Positions 17,720 through 25,619 of a stretch of 64,000 nucleotides of DNA are shown here, one piece after another (the stretch's first letter is position 1; each line of letters opens with the position of its first letter). The DNA is from Sulfurospirillum_A sp029027265 (lineage in GTDB: Bacteria; Campylobacterota; Campylobacteria; Campylobacterales; Sulfurospirillaceae): the NCBI GenBank assembly GCA_029027265.1, contig CP093061.1, positions 1,922,001-1,986,000 of the forward strand, in the 5' to 3' direction. The position numbers were made by a program, and so were the translations under genes. The notes under the pieces are model-generated. The model saw nothing but the letters and a program-made list of their open reading frames with translations. It did not search any database and was not told the DNA's origin.

Positions 17720-17947
17720 CTACAAATCCTCAAAATTAAGTTTTTTAAGCCCTAAAGCTTTAAATATTTGAAGAGCAAAACTAAAGCTAAATTTACCACG
17801 ATTTAGCTTATTAGCTATGTTCATCTTATTTTCTTCTATATCTATATCTTTTAACATATCTGATAACTCATCATAGCCTATATCTTTTTTTGCAAGTTCG
17901 GCTTTTATAAGAGATTTAGCTTTTTTATTCCAATCATCTTCTATCAT
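17720..17947 (-). CDS. DUF6471-type small helix-turn-helix protein
   Basis: A 75-residue protein starting WNKKAKSLIKAELAKKDIGYDELSDML and containing NIANKLNRGKFSFSFALQIFKALG, the DUF6471 pattern, which looks like a compact XRE-type helix-turn-helix. It ends five bases before the Mod start. DUF6471 genes are often found next to restriction-modification or phage genes; here it may have controlled mod. It is intact while its neighbour is not. Confidence 0.7.
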   Translation of the reverse strand: MIEDDWNKKAKSLIKAELAKKDIGYDELSDMLKDIDIEENKMNIANKLNRGKFSFSFALQIFKALGLKKLNFEDL

Positions 17948-18079
17948 ATAACACCTCAGAATTATTTTTTGATAAGCATATAAGAAATAAAACTATTTGT
18001 CAAATAAAATAACTATATATAGTTAAAATATACTAAAATACCTTGATTTATTTAACTATATAAGCAAGAAGACTTTACA

Positions 18080-19116
18080 ATGAGCCAACATTTCCTACTA
18101 AGTGCTAAATCAAGAACAATCTCAGAACTAGAAGTTGCAAGAATTAGTGAAGATGAGGCAAGAGAAGTGTTTGAAAAGCTTAGATGGAGTAATACGAATG
18201 GCAAGCCTGTATGCTCTAATTGTGGATGTACTGATAGTTATATTATAAATACTCACACACCATCAGGTAAACCCATTAGAAGATATAAATGTTCTGCTTG
18301 TAGAAAACAATATACAGTTACAAGTGGAACTATCTTTGCAAGTCATAAACTAGAACTTCGTAATTATCTTTTAGCTATTATCATCTTTGTAAATGCTGTA
18401 AAAGGTATATCAGCTTCTCAAATGTCAAGAGCTTTAGGATGTCAGTATAAAACTGCTTTTGTGCTTATTCATAAACTCCGTGCCTTTCTTATGGATAATC
18501 AAGATGATACTAAATTAGAGGGTGTAGTCGAAATGGATGGTTGCTATATTGGAAAAACGAAACCTGCAAATAAAAAAAAGATAGAGTTGATTTACGATTA
18601 TCTTCAAATGCTAATCCAAATAAGAGATGTATAATTGTAGCAAAACAAAGAGCAAAAAATGAAAATAATTTCAGCGGTGCAGTTTATACGAAAACTTTTA
18701 TCACAAAAAGTGAAAATACTTTTGCAATAAATAAAATAGCAACAAGCCATATAATCAAAAATACAACTATTCATGTTGATGGTGCGAATGCTTATGATGA
18801 TTTAAATTCTTGGTTTGATGTAAAAGTTGGCGACCACTCAAAAGCTTATGTCGGAGAAGATGGAGAGTGTTCAAATCAAGCAGAGAGTTATTTTTCAAGA
18901 TTTAGAAGATTGGAATATGGACAATGCCATCATATATCTCCGTTGTATCTTTCAAACTATGCAAATGAGATAGCATATCGTGAGGACAACAGAAGATTAT
19001 CAAACAAAACTTTGATGCTTGATATTCCAGAGAAATGTATGAACACACCAACTCATAGTGAGTGGGCAGAATATTGGCAAGGGAATAAAAGGGTAGCAGA
19101 GAGATTAGTATCTTAA
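18080..19116 (+). pseudogene. IS1595-type (ISXO2-like) transposase split by a frameshift at an A run
   Basis: The first frame (18080-18634) has the zinc ribbon CSNCG...CSACRKQYTVTSGTIF and the first catalytic part VEMDGCYIG. At an A8 run (18572-18579) it shifts; nine A would join it to VDLRLSSNANPNKRCIIVAKQRA, which then reads on through HVDGANAYDDL and ECSNQAESYFSRFRRLEYGQCHHIS to TAA at 19116. Every expected region is present, so a single base indel is the only visible lesion. Terminal inverted repeats were not identified. Confidence 0.85.
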
Positions 19117-19587
19117 TCTATTATTTTCCAAAGAATAGCTAGGCCATCTTTGCCAACTGCTCCAACTAAGTTTTTCTTTTCAAGTTCACGCAAAGTTAAA
19201 ACTATAATTTTTTGGATAGCTTTATGAGTAACAATATTATCGGAAACTATATTTTTAGAACTCTGACATGATAAAGATATTTCACTTGTTTTTAAAGGCT
19301 TCTCAGCACTTCTAAGAACTGTTAAAATCAATTTTCTTATTTCGCCTCTATCAAAGTAGCTATTTCGTTTTTTTACTTATTTTAGCAATAGTGTTTTCAC
19401 AATCATCATCAAAAAGGCAGATAGTAGTTTTAAGAGATGATAAATCAGATTTTATTTTTAAGATTTTCTTACTATATTCTTTTTGAAGTTGCTTTAACTC
19501 CATCTGTTTATCAGCTAGTGCATAGAGAACATGAGATTTATTGTTTTTTTGAAGACCTGTTGTATTGTAAAGTGGATGCTTAGACAT
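19113..19587 (-). pseudogene. Conserved hypothetical protein split by a frameshift at an A7 run
   Basis: Two overlapping frames make one protein of about 147 residues. The first begins MSKHPLYNTTGLQKN, has a helical segment, then TTICLFDDDCENTIAKISK. After the A7 run (about 19,366-19,372) the next frame gives KKRNSYFDRGEIRKLILTVLRSAEKPLKTSEI and ends in a winged-helix-like part (ALRELEKKNLVG-type). The order matches a widespread hypothetical protein family whose members have a LFDPD...RNRYF core and are often beside transposons. It may be a regulator. Function unknown. Confidence 0.6.
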
Positions 19588-19665
19588 AATTACCTACCTT
19601 ATAAATTGATAGTATAATTATATCTTTTAAGTTGCTATTTTAGGGCTTTTTGATAGGTTAGTTTG

Positions 19666-20500
19666 CTACATAAGAGCGGAATTTGTACTGTTTGGGATGC
19701 TGATATTTTTGTATTTTTTACATGTAAAAAGATAAGGTAAATTTGTTCGTAAACTCTTATAAGCAGCTACTAATCTATAGTGTATAAAAGTTTCTTTTTG
19801 AGTGCTTTCGTTTAATGTTTTTTCATTTAAAAAATCCTTATATTTATCATACCATTTATCAAGTTTTATAGTAAAAGTGAGGTCGGTAGTTTTTGTCAAA
19901 GACGAAACTATTTTTTTAAGTTCTTGGCTTATTTCTAGTTTAGGATGCTTAGTTATGTAACGCTATATGATTATTTTTTGATGAAAATGACACATTTGCA
20001 CTGGATAATCTTCAAAACTAGCAAATGTGGTTTTATCTTTAGCTAAAAAGTTTCTTTGAAATACTCTATATAATCCTCTTTTGCCATAGAATGTAGCATC
20101 ACAAACTAAAATTACTTCTCTAGGATTGTGTACTTTTCAATTGGTTCATAATTGAATATTTGTTTTTGTATCCATGTTAAACTTTTATTAGACTTCTTGC
20201 ATAACCCCTTGTAGCCTCAGAGAATTTAGAAGTAGTGAGATTGTGCAAAACCTTTTTTGAGTAATAGCCATAGCTATTGCGATAAAAAGTTTTGTGCAAG
20301 ATTGCTACTTCTAAGTCCTCCCTGCGGGCAACTCATAGATAAGCCTGAGCTTCGTTAGTTCATCTCATCCGTAGCTACGGCTACGCAAGAGATAAACTGC
20401 CTCACTCAAACATATCTATGAGTTGCTGAGACTGCAAGGGGTTATGCAAGAAGTCTATTTTATTAGTTTGGCAATTTGGACAGATTTTAGAGCTTTTTTA
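19666..20500 (-). pseudogene. Decayed MULE/IS1249-like transposase, split by a MITE
   Basis: The minus strand holds an N-terminal zinc-ribbon-like piece (KICPNCQTNK, about 20,465-20,500), then past the 20189-20457 insertion SLTWIQKQIFNYEPIEKY, a frame break, EVILVCDATFYGKR, an in-frame TAG (RYITKHPKLE follows it), and the C-terminal part WYDKYKDFLNEKT...YRLVAAYKSLRTNLPYLFT...NSTNS. The frame ends early at 19666. The pattern is that of MULE-type transposases. Clearly non-functional. Confidence 0.65.
20189..20457. mobile_element. 269-bp MITE-like element
   Basis: Perfect 23-bp terminal inverted repeats (20189-20211, 20435-20457; begin TAGACTTCTTGC) flanked by the direct repeat TTTTAT (20183-20188 and 20458-20463). 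No coding frame inside. Two nested stem-loops are visible: 20226-20251 pairs with 20289-20314 with few mismatches, and 20330-20340 pairs with 20414-20424, with the palindrome CCGTAGCTACGG at 20369-20380 between them. It is richer in G+C than its surroundings. It sits inside the decayed transposase at 19666-20500, so it arrived later. No partner transposase with these ends is in the window. Confidence 0.85.
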
Positions 20501-20581
20501 CAATTCATTGTAAATAAACCTTTGTTTACTACCAATATACCATATTTCAAGCACTTTTTAGACCCCCTTTTTTACTATTAA

Positions 20582-20866
20582 CTGAAATATCTAATGGTTC
20601 CCTTTCAAAAGAAACACTATGTAAACCCAAGCATGCAAGGAAGATACTCCATAAAGTACGTTTTACCTGCCCTATTTCCAAAGTTTGAAAAAGCATATAA
20701 AGAGCTTGTTGGTATACAAAACGGAAGCCAAGCCATGAGAGCATTTGCTTCTTTACATGTAAAGAGTTTGGAAGAGCAAGAAGTGGTGAGAAAGCAGTTG
20801 TTGGCTTACTGTGAACTTGATACTTTGGCAATGGTGAAGGTTTTGGAGAAATTAAAGAAAATATAA
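20582..20866 (+). pseudogene. C-terminal fragment of a DUF2779 protein
   Basis: About 94 residues from a frame that starts abruptly after a stop: LMVPFQKKHYVNPSMQGRYSIKYVLPALFP, then LLAYCELDTLAMVKVLEKL. This is the C-terminus of DUF2779 proteins, which are normally several hundred residues long. The upstream part is missing; the fragment borders the decayed transposase. It is unlikely to make a working protein. Confidence 0.7.
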
Positions 20867-20992
20867 GATAATTTTTGAAGTAAAACATTACAACATGTCA
20901 TATATTTAACAGTAAGATTTTTTTCATGTAATAATACATTAGTTATTTTAACTAACTACTATTAACAGATAGTATCTAAAAGGATACAATAA

Positions 20993-21180
20993 ATGATAAG
21001 CATAAAACAAACCGATATATTTTTAAAGTGCTTAAAAAGACTTAAAGATATTCAAGGAAAAGTTACTATACTTAGAAGAATAGATAGAATAAAAAAGTAA
21101 TTATATTGCTTATTGGCGGAGATAAATCTTCACAAAACGAAGATATTGTCAAAGCAAAGAGCAAGCGTAGGAGTTACAAA
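20993..21180 (+). pseudogene. RelE/HigB-type toxin with internal deletion
   Basis: The first 35 codons (KQTDIFLKCLKRLKDIQGK...RRIDRIKK) match the start of the TIGR02683-type addiction module killer protein. They stop at 21098. Directly after, in another frame, LLIGGDKSSQNEDIVKAK matches the toxin C-terminus. Some 35-40 middle residues, which hold most of the active site, are gone. The intact antitoxin follows. Confidence 0.72.
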
Positions 21181-21459
21181 ATGACTAAAACAACTGAATT
21201 TGATATTTCACAATACCTTGATGACAAAGAAATTATAGCAGAGTATTTAACTCAGGTATTAAAAGACAGAGACATGGAAGAATTACTCCAAGCAGTAGGC
21301 AACATAACTAAAGCAAAAGGCATGCGCCAAGTAGCAAAAGATACAGATTTAGGAAGAGAAAGCCTATATAAAACCTTTCAAGTAGGTGCAAAACCAAGAT
21401 TTGAAACTGTTATGAAAGTGTTAAATAGTTTAGGAGTAAAGATTCAAGCTAGTACTTGA
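21181..21459 (+). CDS. Addiction module antidote protein (HigA-like, TIGR02684 type)
   Basis: A 92-residue antitoxin: FDISQYLDDKEIIAEYLTQVLKD, then the helix-turn-helix GMRQVAKDTDLGRESLYKTF and a C-terminus VMKVLNSLGVKIQA. AGGAG lies 8 bases before ATG 21181, so the longer frame from 21106 is only the fused toxin remnant. The toxin partner is deleted, which makes this an orphan antitoxin that may persist as a regulator or as protection against related toxins. Confidence 0.85.
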   Translation: MTKTTEFDISQYLDDKEIIAEYLTQVLKDRDMEELLQAVGNITKAKGMRQVAKDTDLGRESLYKTFQVGAKPRFETVMKVLNSLGVKIQAST

Positions 21460-21611
21460 TTTTATAAAGACTATTAAAAATAAAAAAGTCCTTTTCTTTA
21501 AATTTTAGATGATTATATTAATTTCTAGATTTATAATCCATTTGAACTATTTAGTTATAATTTCAGATAGACGATATATACTCGCCTAGAATATCATACA
21601 AAAGGATTAAA

Positions 21612-21927
21612 ATGGTAATAGTTTTTACAAAATTTCCAATCAAACTAGAGTTTAATGAGCAATACTCTGCTCATCTAAAAGTTGCAGTAAAAAAGCATCA
21701 AGTTGAAAAGCAAGCTGGTTTTATAGAAATGAAGCTTTTAGCTCCACAACATATGCCTCATGTTTCTGAAAAAAAACAATTTTACAATAGAGACAACTTG
21801 GAAAGATATGAAAAGTTTTTTAGATTATACAAAAAGTGATTCATTTTCAAAATCACATGAAGATATGCCACCAAAAGATTGGTTTAGTGGTCGTCCAGAA
21901 GTAGAAGTTTACGAAACAATAGATTAA
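21612..21927 (+). pseudogene. Antibiotic-biosynthesis-monooxygenase-like protein, frameshifted at an A8 run
   Basis: The first frame gives IVFTKFPIKLEFNEQYSAHL...VEKQAGFIEMKLLAP, the start of a dimeric alpha/beta-barrel (ABM-like) domain. It runs out of frame after an A8 run (21769-21776) and stops at 21839. With seven A, it joins ETTWKDMKSFLDYTKSDSF and DWFSGRPEVEVYETID, ending at 21927, for about 104 residues. Such proteins include heme-degrading and quinol monooxygenases; no activity can be assigned. Only one base separates it from an intact gene. Confidence 0.78.
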
Positions 21928-21929
21928 AG

Positions 21930-21959
21930 TAAAGTGAGAGCTTCACCACTCTCACTTTA
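21930..21959. terminator. Hairpin terminator between convergent genes
   Basis: Perfect 11-bp arms (TAAAGTGAGAG at 21930-21940; complement at 21949-21959) with an 8-base loop between two convergent genes. A and T at the outer ends make it usable in both directions. Confidence 0.75.
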
Positions 21960-21964
21960 TCTAC

Positions 21965-22264
21965 TTACTTCTCTTCGTTTATTCTTATTTTATCGTAAAA
22001 AAAATTACCATGAACAGACTCGTTTTTAAGCTTTTTAATGGCACCTCTAACAAGGGTTTCATATCTTGCTACATCTATGTTTAAACTTGCCATCACATCT
22101 TCTTGAGTAATACCTTGAACCTTAGCATTTAGAACTTCTAGCTCTTTTTTAGTCATTCTTTTTTTTAAAAGAAGTGCTAATTCTTGCTCACTTTTTACAG
22201 GCATTCGGTTATCGCCCAAAACCATTTTTATAATTTCAATGGCTTTTAACTCTTTTAGAGTCAT
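21965..22264 (-). CDS. Small protein with sigma-70 region 4-like helix-turn-helix
   Basis: Ninety-nine residues. The middle (MTKKELEVLNAKVQGITQEDVMASLNIDVARYETLVRGAIKKL) has the shape of a sigma region 4 / LuxR-type helix-turn-helix: leucine-rich first helix, ITQEDV turn, then a basic recognition-like helix. No other domain is visible. It follows the helicase gene by 19 bp on the same strand, so the two are probably cotranscribed. The role is unknown. Confidence 0.6.
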   Translation of the reverse strand: MTLKELKAIEIIKMVLGDNRMPVKSEQELALLLKKRMTKKELEVLNAKVQGITQEDVMASLNIDVARYETLVRGAIKKLKNESVHGNFFYDKIRINEEK

Positions 22265-22283
22265 TTTGTTCCTTTTAGAGTTT

Positions 22284-23615
22284 CTATTTTTTTTGAGTTG
22301 AAACTTTTATTTTAGCTTTTTTTCTTTTTTTAATAATTGATTTTTTTAGAGCATTTCTATCGGTTGCTTTTTTCTTTCTCATGCCAACGACATTGTTTGC
22401 AGTTTTATTTCTTTTTTCTTGGCTTCGCTCAATTTTGGCTTTAATTGTGTGTTTGTTTGCCTCTTTTTCAATCCATGATTTTGGCTCAAAACCTTCAAAA
22501 AACTCTACTTGAAGTGCATATTTAAGTAGTCTTTCAATATCTTTTAAAAGACTTTTTTCTTCTCTACAAACCAAAGAAATAGCCTCACCCTCATTTCCAG
22601 CACGTCCAGTTCTACCAATACGATGAATATAGTCTTCCGCATCTCCAGGAAGCTCATAATTAATGACATGAGGAAGGTCTTCAATATCTAAACCCCTTGA
22701 AGCAATGTCAGTAGCCACAAGAACACGAATATTTCCAGCTTTAAAATCCTTAAGTGCTTTTGTTCGTTGAGAATGGGCTTTCTCTCCATGTAAAATCAGT
22801 GTTTTTAAACCACTTTCTTCAAGGTAAGCTCCAACTTCATCTGCACTTTGTCTAGTTTTTGTGAAAACCAATACTTGATGCCAATTACGTGAACCTATCA
22901 TATATGACAACAATGCTGTCTTTTTTTCAGAATCACATATGTATATAGTTTGTCTAACTTTTTGTGCCAAATCACCTTGATTGTTTATTGTAACTTTTAC
23001 AGGTTTTATATCAGTTAGTGCAGAAAATCGTTTAACAGATTTACTCTGTTCTACAGAAAAAAGCAGTGTTTGGCGTTTTTTAGGAATCATCTTTGAGAGT
23101 GTTACAATTTCTTCCCAAAATCCCATGTCTAGAATTCTATCCGATTCATCAAATACAAGAATTTCTACTTTAGAAAGATTAAGATTGTCTTGTTTAATAT
23201 GCTCCAGTAAACGCCCTGGTGTTGCTATTAAAATGTCAACACCACGTTCGAGTTTCTTAGTCTGTGGAGTAAATTTAACACCACCATAAACCATACAACT
23301 CTTCAATGAAAAGTTCTTACCATACGTTTCAAAACTTTTTCCCACTTGTGCTGCAAGTTCTCTAGTAGGGACTAAAACCAGTGCTCTCACATTTACTTTT
23401 ATGTTCTCTTTAAGTTTCTTTTTAGCCAATAACTGCAAAATAGGAAGTGCGTATGCTGCTGTTTTTCCTGTCCCTGTTTGTGCTGTTGCCATCACGTCTT
23501 TCCCACTTAAAACTAAAGGGATAACTTGTTTTTGTACAGGTGTTGCTTTTGTATAACCTAAATCACTGACCGTGCTAGTCAATTGTGGCACTAAGCCTAA
23601 TTTTTCAAACGACAT
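22284..23615 (-). CDS. DEAD-box RNA helicase, RhlE-like, with unusual motifs
   Basis: A 443-residue helicase for RNA remodelling (ribosome assembly or mRNA decay). Q motif region FEKLGLVPQL...TPVQKQVIP, motif I ATAQTGTGKT, Ia PTRELAAQ, Ib TPGRLLE, motif II DESD in place of DEAD, IV-V LVFTKTRQSADEV and ATDIASRGLDIEDL, motif VI HRIGRTGRAG. Motif III, normally SAT, reads SVE in LLFSVEQSKS. A basic C-terminal tail (KKRKKAKIKVST) would bind RNA. The two variant motifs touch ATP hydrolysis and its coupling to unwinding. Confidence 0.93.
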   Translation of the reverse strand: MSFEKLGLVPQLTSTVSDLGYTKATPVQKQVIPLVLSGKDVMATAQTGTGKTAAYALPILQLLAKKKLKENIKVNVRALVLVPTRELAAQVGKSFETYGKNFSLKSCMVYGGVKFTPQTKKLERGVDILIATPGRLLEHIKQDNLNLSKVEILVFDESDRILDMGFWEEIVTLSKMIPKKRQTLLFSVEQSKSVKRFSALTDIKPVKVTINNQGDLAQKVRQTIYICDSEKKTALLSYMIGSRNWHQVLVFTKTRQSADEVGAYLEESGLKTLILHGEKAHSQRTKALKDFKAGNIRVLVATDIASRGLDIEDLPHVINYELPGDAEDYIHRIGRTGRAGNEGEAISLVCREEKSLLKDIERLLKYALQVEFFEGFEPKSWIEKEANKHTIKAKIERSQEKRNKTANNVVGMRKKKATDRNALKKSIIKKRKKAKIKVSTQKK

Positions 23616-23757
23616 TATTATTTCCTTGTTTTTCTTCTTTTTTATTTTATTTTACCTAAAAAACAATATTTTCTGTATAAATCACAAATATTGTAGAAAT
23701 AAAACCAAAACAAAGCCTGTTTACAATAAACTACATCTAGATAAAGGGCACAATTAC

Positions 23758-24843
23758 ATGAGTAAAGATTTACAATCTATCTTACCAGATAGACCAAATA
23801 TTATAACAACGCAGATTGAAGCTATGAGCTTCTTTTCTAAAATGGATACAAAAGCTACAGTTGCTGAGATGATTGAAGGAAAGTATGTTCTTGTTGAAAA
23901 ATTTTATGGCAACGGTTTAGAAGTTTTAGCTGAACTCAAAAAAAACCTTTCTCGTAAATACAAAGACAAAAGTTTTCAAGGACAACGTGAGTATCGTTCT
24001 GCATATAGAGAAGCCTCGCATAGACTGTTATTGAAAGTAAAAGACAATAAACTTTGTGTTAAAAAATGTCCAAATATTGGCTGGTTAGAATTGCTATACC
24101 CTGATATTTCAGAATTTTATATCTCTTTTCCCCAAGTTCAAGGCATGAACAGTTCATGGCAATGGTATAAAAAGGGAATTGAAATTAAAACTTTAAACTT
24201 GACTCTTCACCCATATTATGGAACATATTTTCCAACAAGATTTGATCATTTAAAACTGTTTGATAGATACTTGAAAAAATATGAGGGCTCAAAAAATAAA
24301 GTTATAGAAATTGGAGTAGGAAGTGGTGTTTTATCATTTCAATTAATACAAAATGGTTTTGAAAATATTTTTGCAACTGACACAAATAAAAATGCTATTA
24401 TTGGTGTTTTGCAAGAGAGTAAAAGATTAGGATTTGAAGATAAAATAACGCTAAACCATGGTGATTTATTTGAAAATTGTGATGTTAAAGCTGATTTGAT
24501 TGTTTTTAATCCTCCTTGGATAAAAGCAAAGCACAAATTAGAAGAGGGAATTGATAAAGCCATGTATTATGAAGAAGAATTATTCCCAAGATTTTTTGAA
24601 CAAGCACAAAAACACTTGACTCCTAAGGGAAAAATCATTTTAATATTTTCAAATCTAGCAGAAGTAGTTGATGAAGAGAGTAAGCATCCAATAATAGAAG
24701 AACTACGAAACAATAATCGTTTTAGAAAAGACTTGCACCTTAGACGTGACGTAAGAGCATCGTCTAAAAGAACAAAACGTACAGATTCTAGGAATAATGA
24801 AAAAGTTGAACTATGGGTTTTAGCACCTAAAGAAAAGAAATAA
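23758..24843 (+). CDS. SAM-dependent methyltransferase with NPPW motif
   Basis: About 361 residues from ATG 23758 (the longer frame upstream has a poor start). The N-terminal half (AMSFFSKMDTKATVAEMIEGKYVL...) is family-specific. The C-terminal half is a class I fold with SAM loop VIEIGVGSGVLSF, acid in FATDTNK, DLFENCDVKADLIVFNPPW and a basic tail RRDVRASSKRTKRT. NPPW/NPPY is the catalytic motif of enzymes that methylate amide or amino nitrogen, such as release factors, ribosomal proteins or adenine. The substrate is not known. Divergent from the helicase gene. Confidence 0.8.
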   Translation: MSKDLQSILPDRPNIITTQIEAMSFFSKMDTKATVAEMIEGKYVLVEKFYGNGLEVLAELKKNLSRKYKDKSFQGQREYRSAYREASHRLLLKVKDNKLCVKKCPNIGWLELLYPDISEFYISFPQVQGMNSSWQWYKKGIEIKTLNLTLHPYYGTYFPTRFDHLKLFDRYLKKYEGSKNKVIEIGVGSGVLSFQLIQNGFENIFATDTNKNAIIGVLQESKRLGFEDKITLNHGDLFENCDVKADLIVFNPPWIKAKHKLEEGIDKAMYYEEELFPRFFEQAQKHLTPKGKIILIFSNLAEVVDEESKHPIIEELRNNNRFRKDLHLRRDVRASSKRTKRTDSRNNEKVELWVLAPKEKK

Positions 24844-24868
24844 TTTTATCTGTTTACATGTAAAGACT

Positions 24869-24890
24869 AGCCCTCCATATTTAGAGGGCT
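24869..24890. terminator. Hairpin between methyltransferase and yceI
   Basis: Seven-bp GC-rich arms AGCCCTC / GAGGGCT around an 8-base loop, between two convergent genes. The T run is short. A TACATGTA (24855-24862) lies just before it. Confidence 0.55.
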
Positions 24891-24915
24891 TATCAGTAAT
24901 TAAAATTTACATAGA

Positions 24916-25494
24916 TTATTGCATCTTTTTCTTAGCGATACCTTCCATTTCTATGATAAGCTTAATTTCGTTAGAAACGATAGCACCACCTGCTTCAAGA
25001 AGTTTGTTCCAGCTAAGTCCATAATCAAGTCGTTTTATTTTTCCCTCTAAAACAAAACCAACACGTTTATTGCCTTTTGGTCCAACAATAGTTCCTATGT
25101 CTTCTACTTCAAACTTTACATTTTTTGTTACACTTTTGATGGTCAGATCTCCCCAAAGATAGTCACCATCTACTTTTGTTGAGACAAATGTCATTTCAGG
25201 AAATTTGTCTACATCAAAAAAATCAGCACTTTTTAGGTGCGAATCTCGTTTAATATTATTTGTATTAATAGACGCAACACCAATAGTTCCTTTGACACTT
25301 TTGAGCTCTTTTTTCATATAATCAAACTCAATACTCCCATCAAATGTACCAAAATTTCCATTTACAGATGAAACCAAAAGGTGTTTTACTTTAAATCCAA
25401 CATTAGTGTGAGGTTTATCAACCATAAAACTTTCTGCAAACACACTACTAACTAATACTACAGCACTTAGTGCTAACACTTTCAATAAACGCAT
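24916..25494 (-). CDS. YceI family periplasmic protein
   Basis: About 192 residues. A signal peptide (LLKVLALSAVVLVSSVFA, cut before ESFMVD) is followed by the YceI lipocalin-like barrel: DKPHTNVGFKVKHLLVSSVNG, IEFDYMKKELKSVKGTI, HLKSADFFDVDKFPEMTF, GDLTIKSVTKNV, LDYGLSWNKLLEAGG. Family members bind long isoprenoid or amphiphilic molecules in the periplasm. GGAG lies seven bases before ATG 25494, better than ATG 25500. Probably monocistronic. Confidence 0.92.
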   Translation of the reverse strand: MRLLKVLALSAVVLVSSVFAESFMVDKPHTNVGFKVKHLLVSSVNGNFGTFDGSIEFDYMKKELKSVKGTIGVASINTNNIKRDSHLKSADFFDVDKFPEMTFVSTKVDGDYLWGDLTIKSVTKNVKFEVEDIGTIVGPKGNKRVGFVLEGKIKRLDYGLSWNKLLEAGGAIVSNEIKLIIEMEGIAKKKMQ

Positions 25495-25619
25495 AATCAT
25501 GCTCCTTGTTAAAATTTAGAGAAATTATATCAACGAAGTATGTAGTTAATGTGTATCAAATTACTAATATATATTTTTTTTGCTATAATTTTTAAAACAA
25601 AAATATCTAGGAGATTGTA

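Noticed and set aside
20547..20888. 113-codon minus-strand frame opposite the DUF2779 remnant
   Set aside because: The plus strand has clear family similarity; the minus frame has none.
25560..25619. A riboswitch or leader before the potassium channel
   Set aside because: The gap is short and AT-rich with no stable structure.
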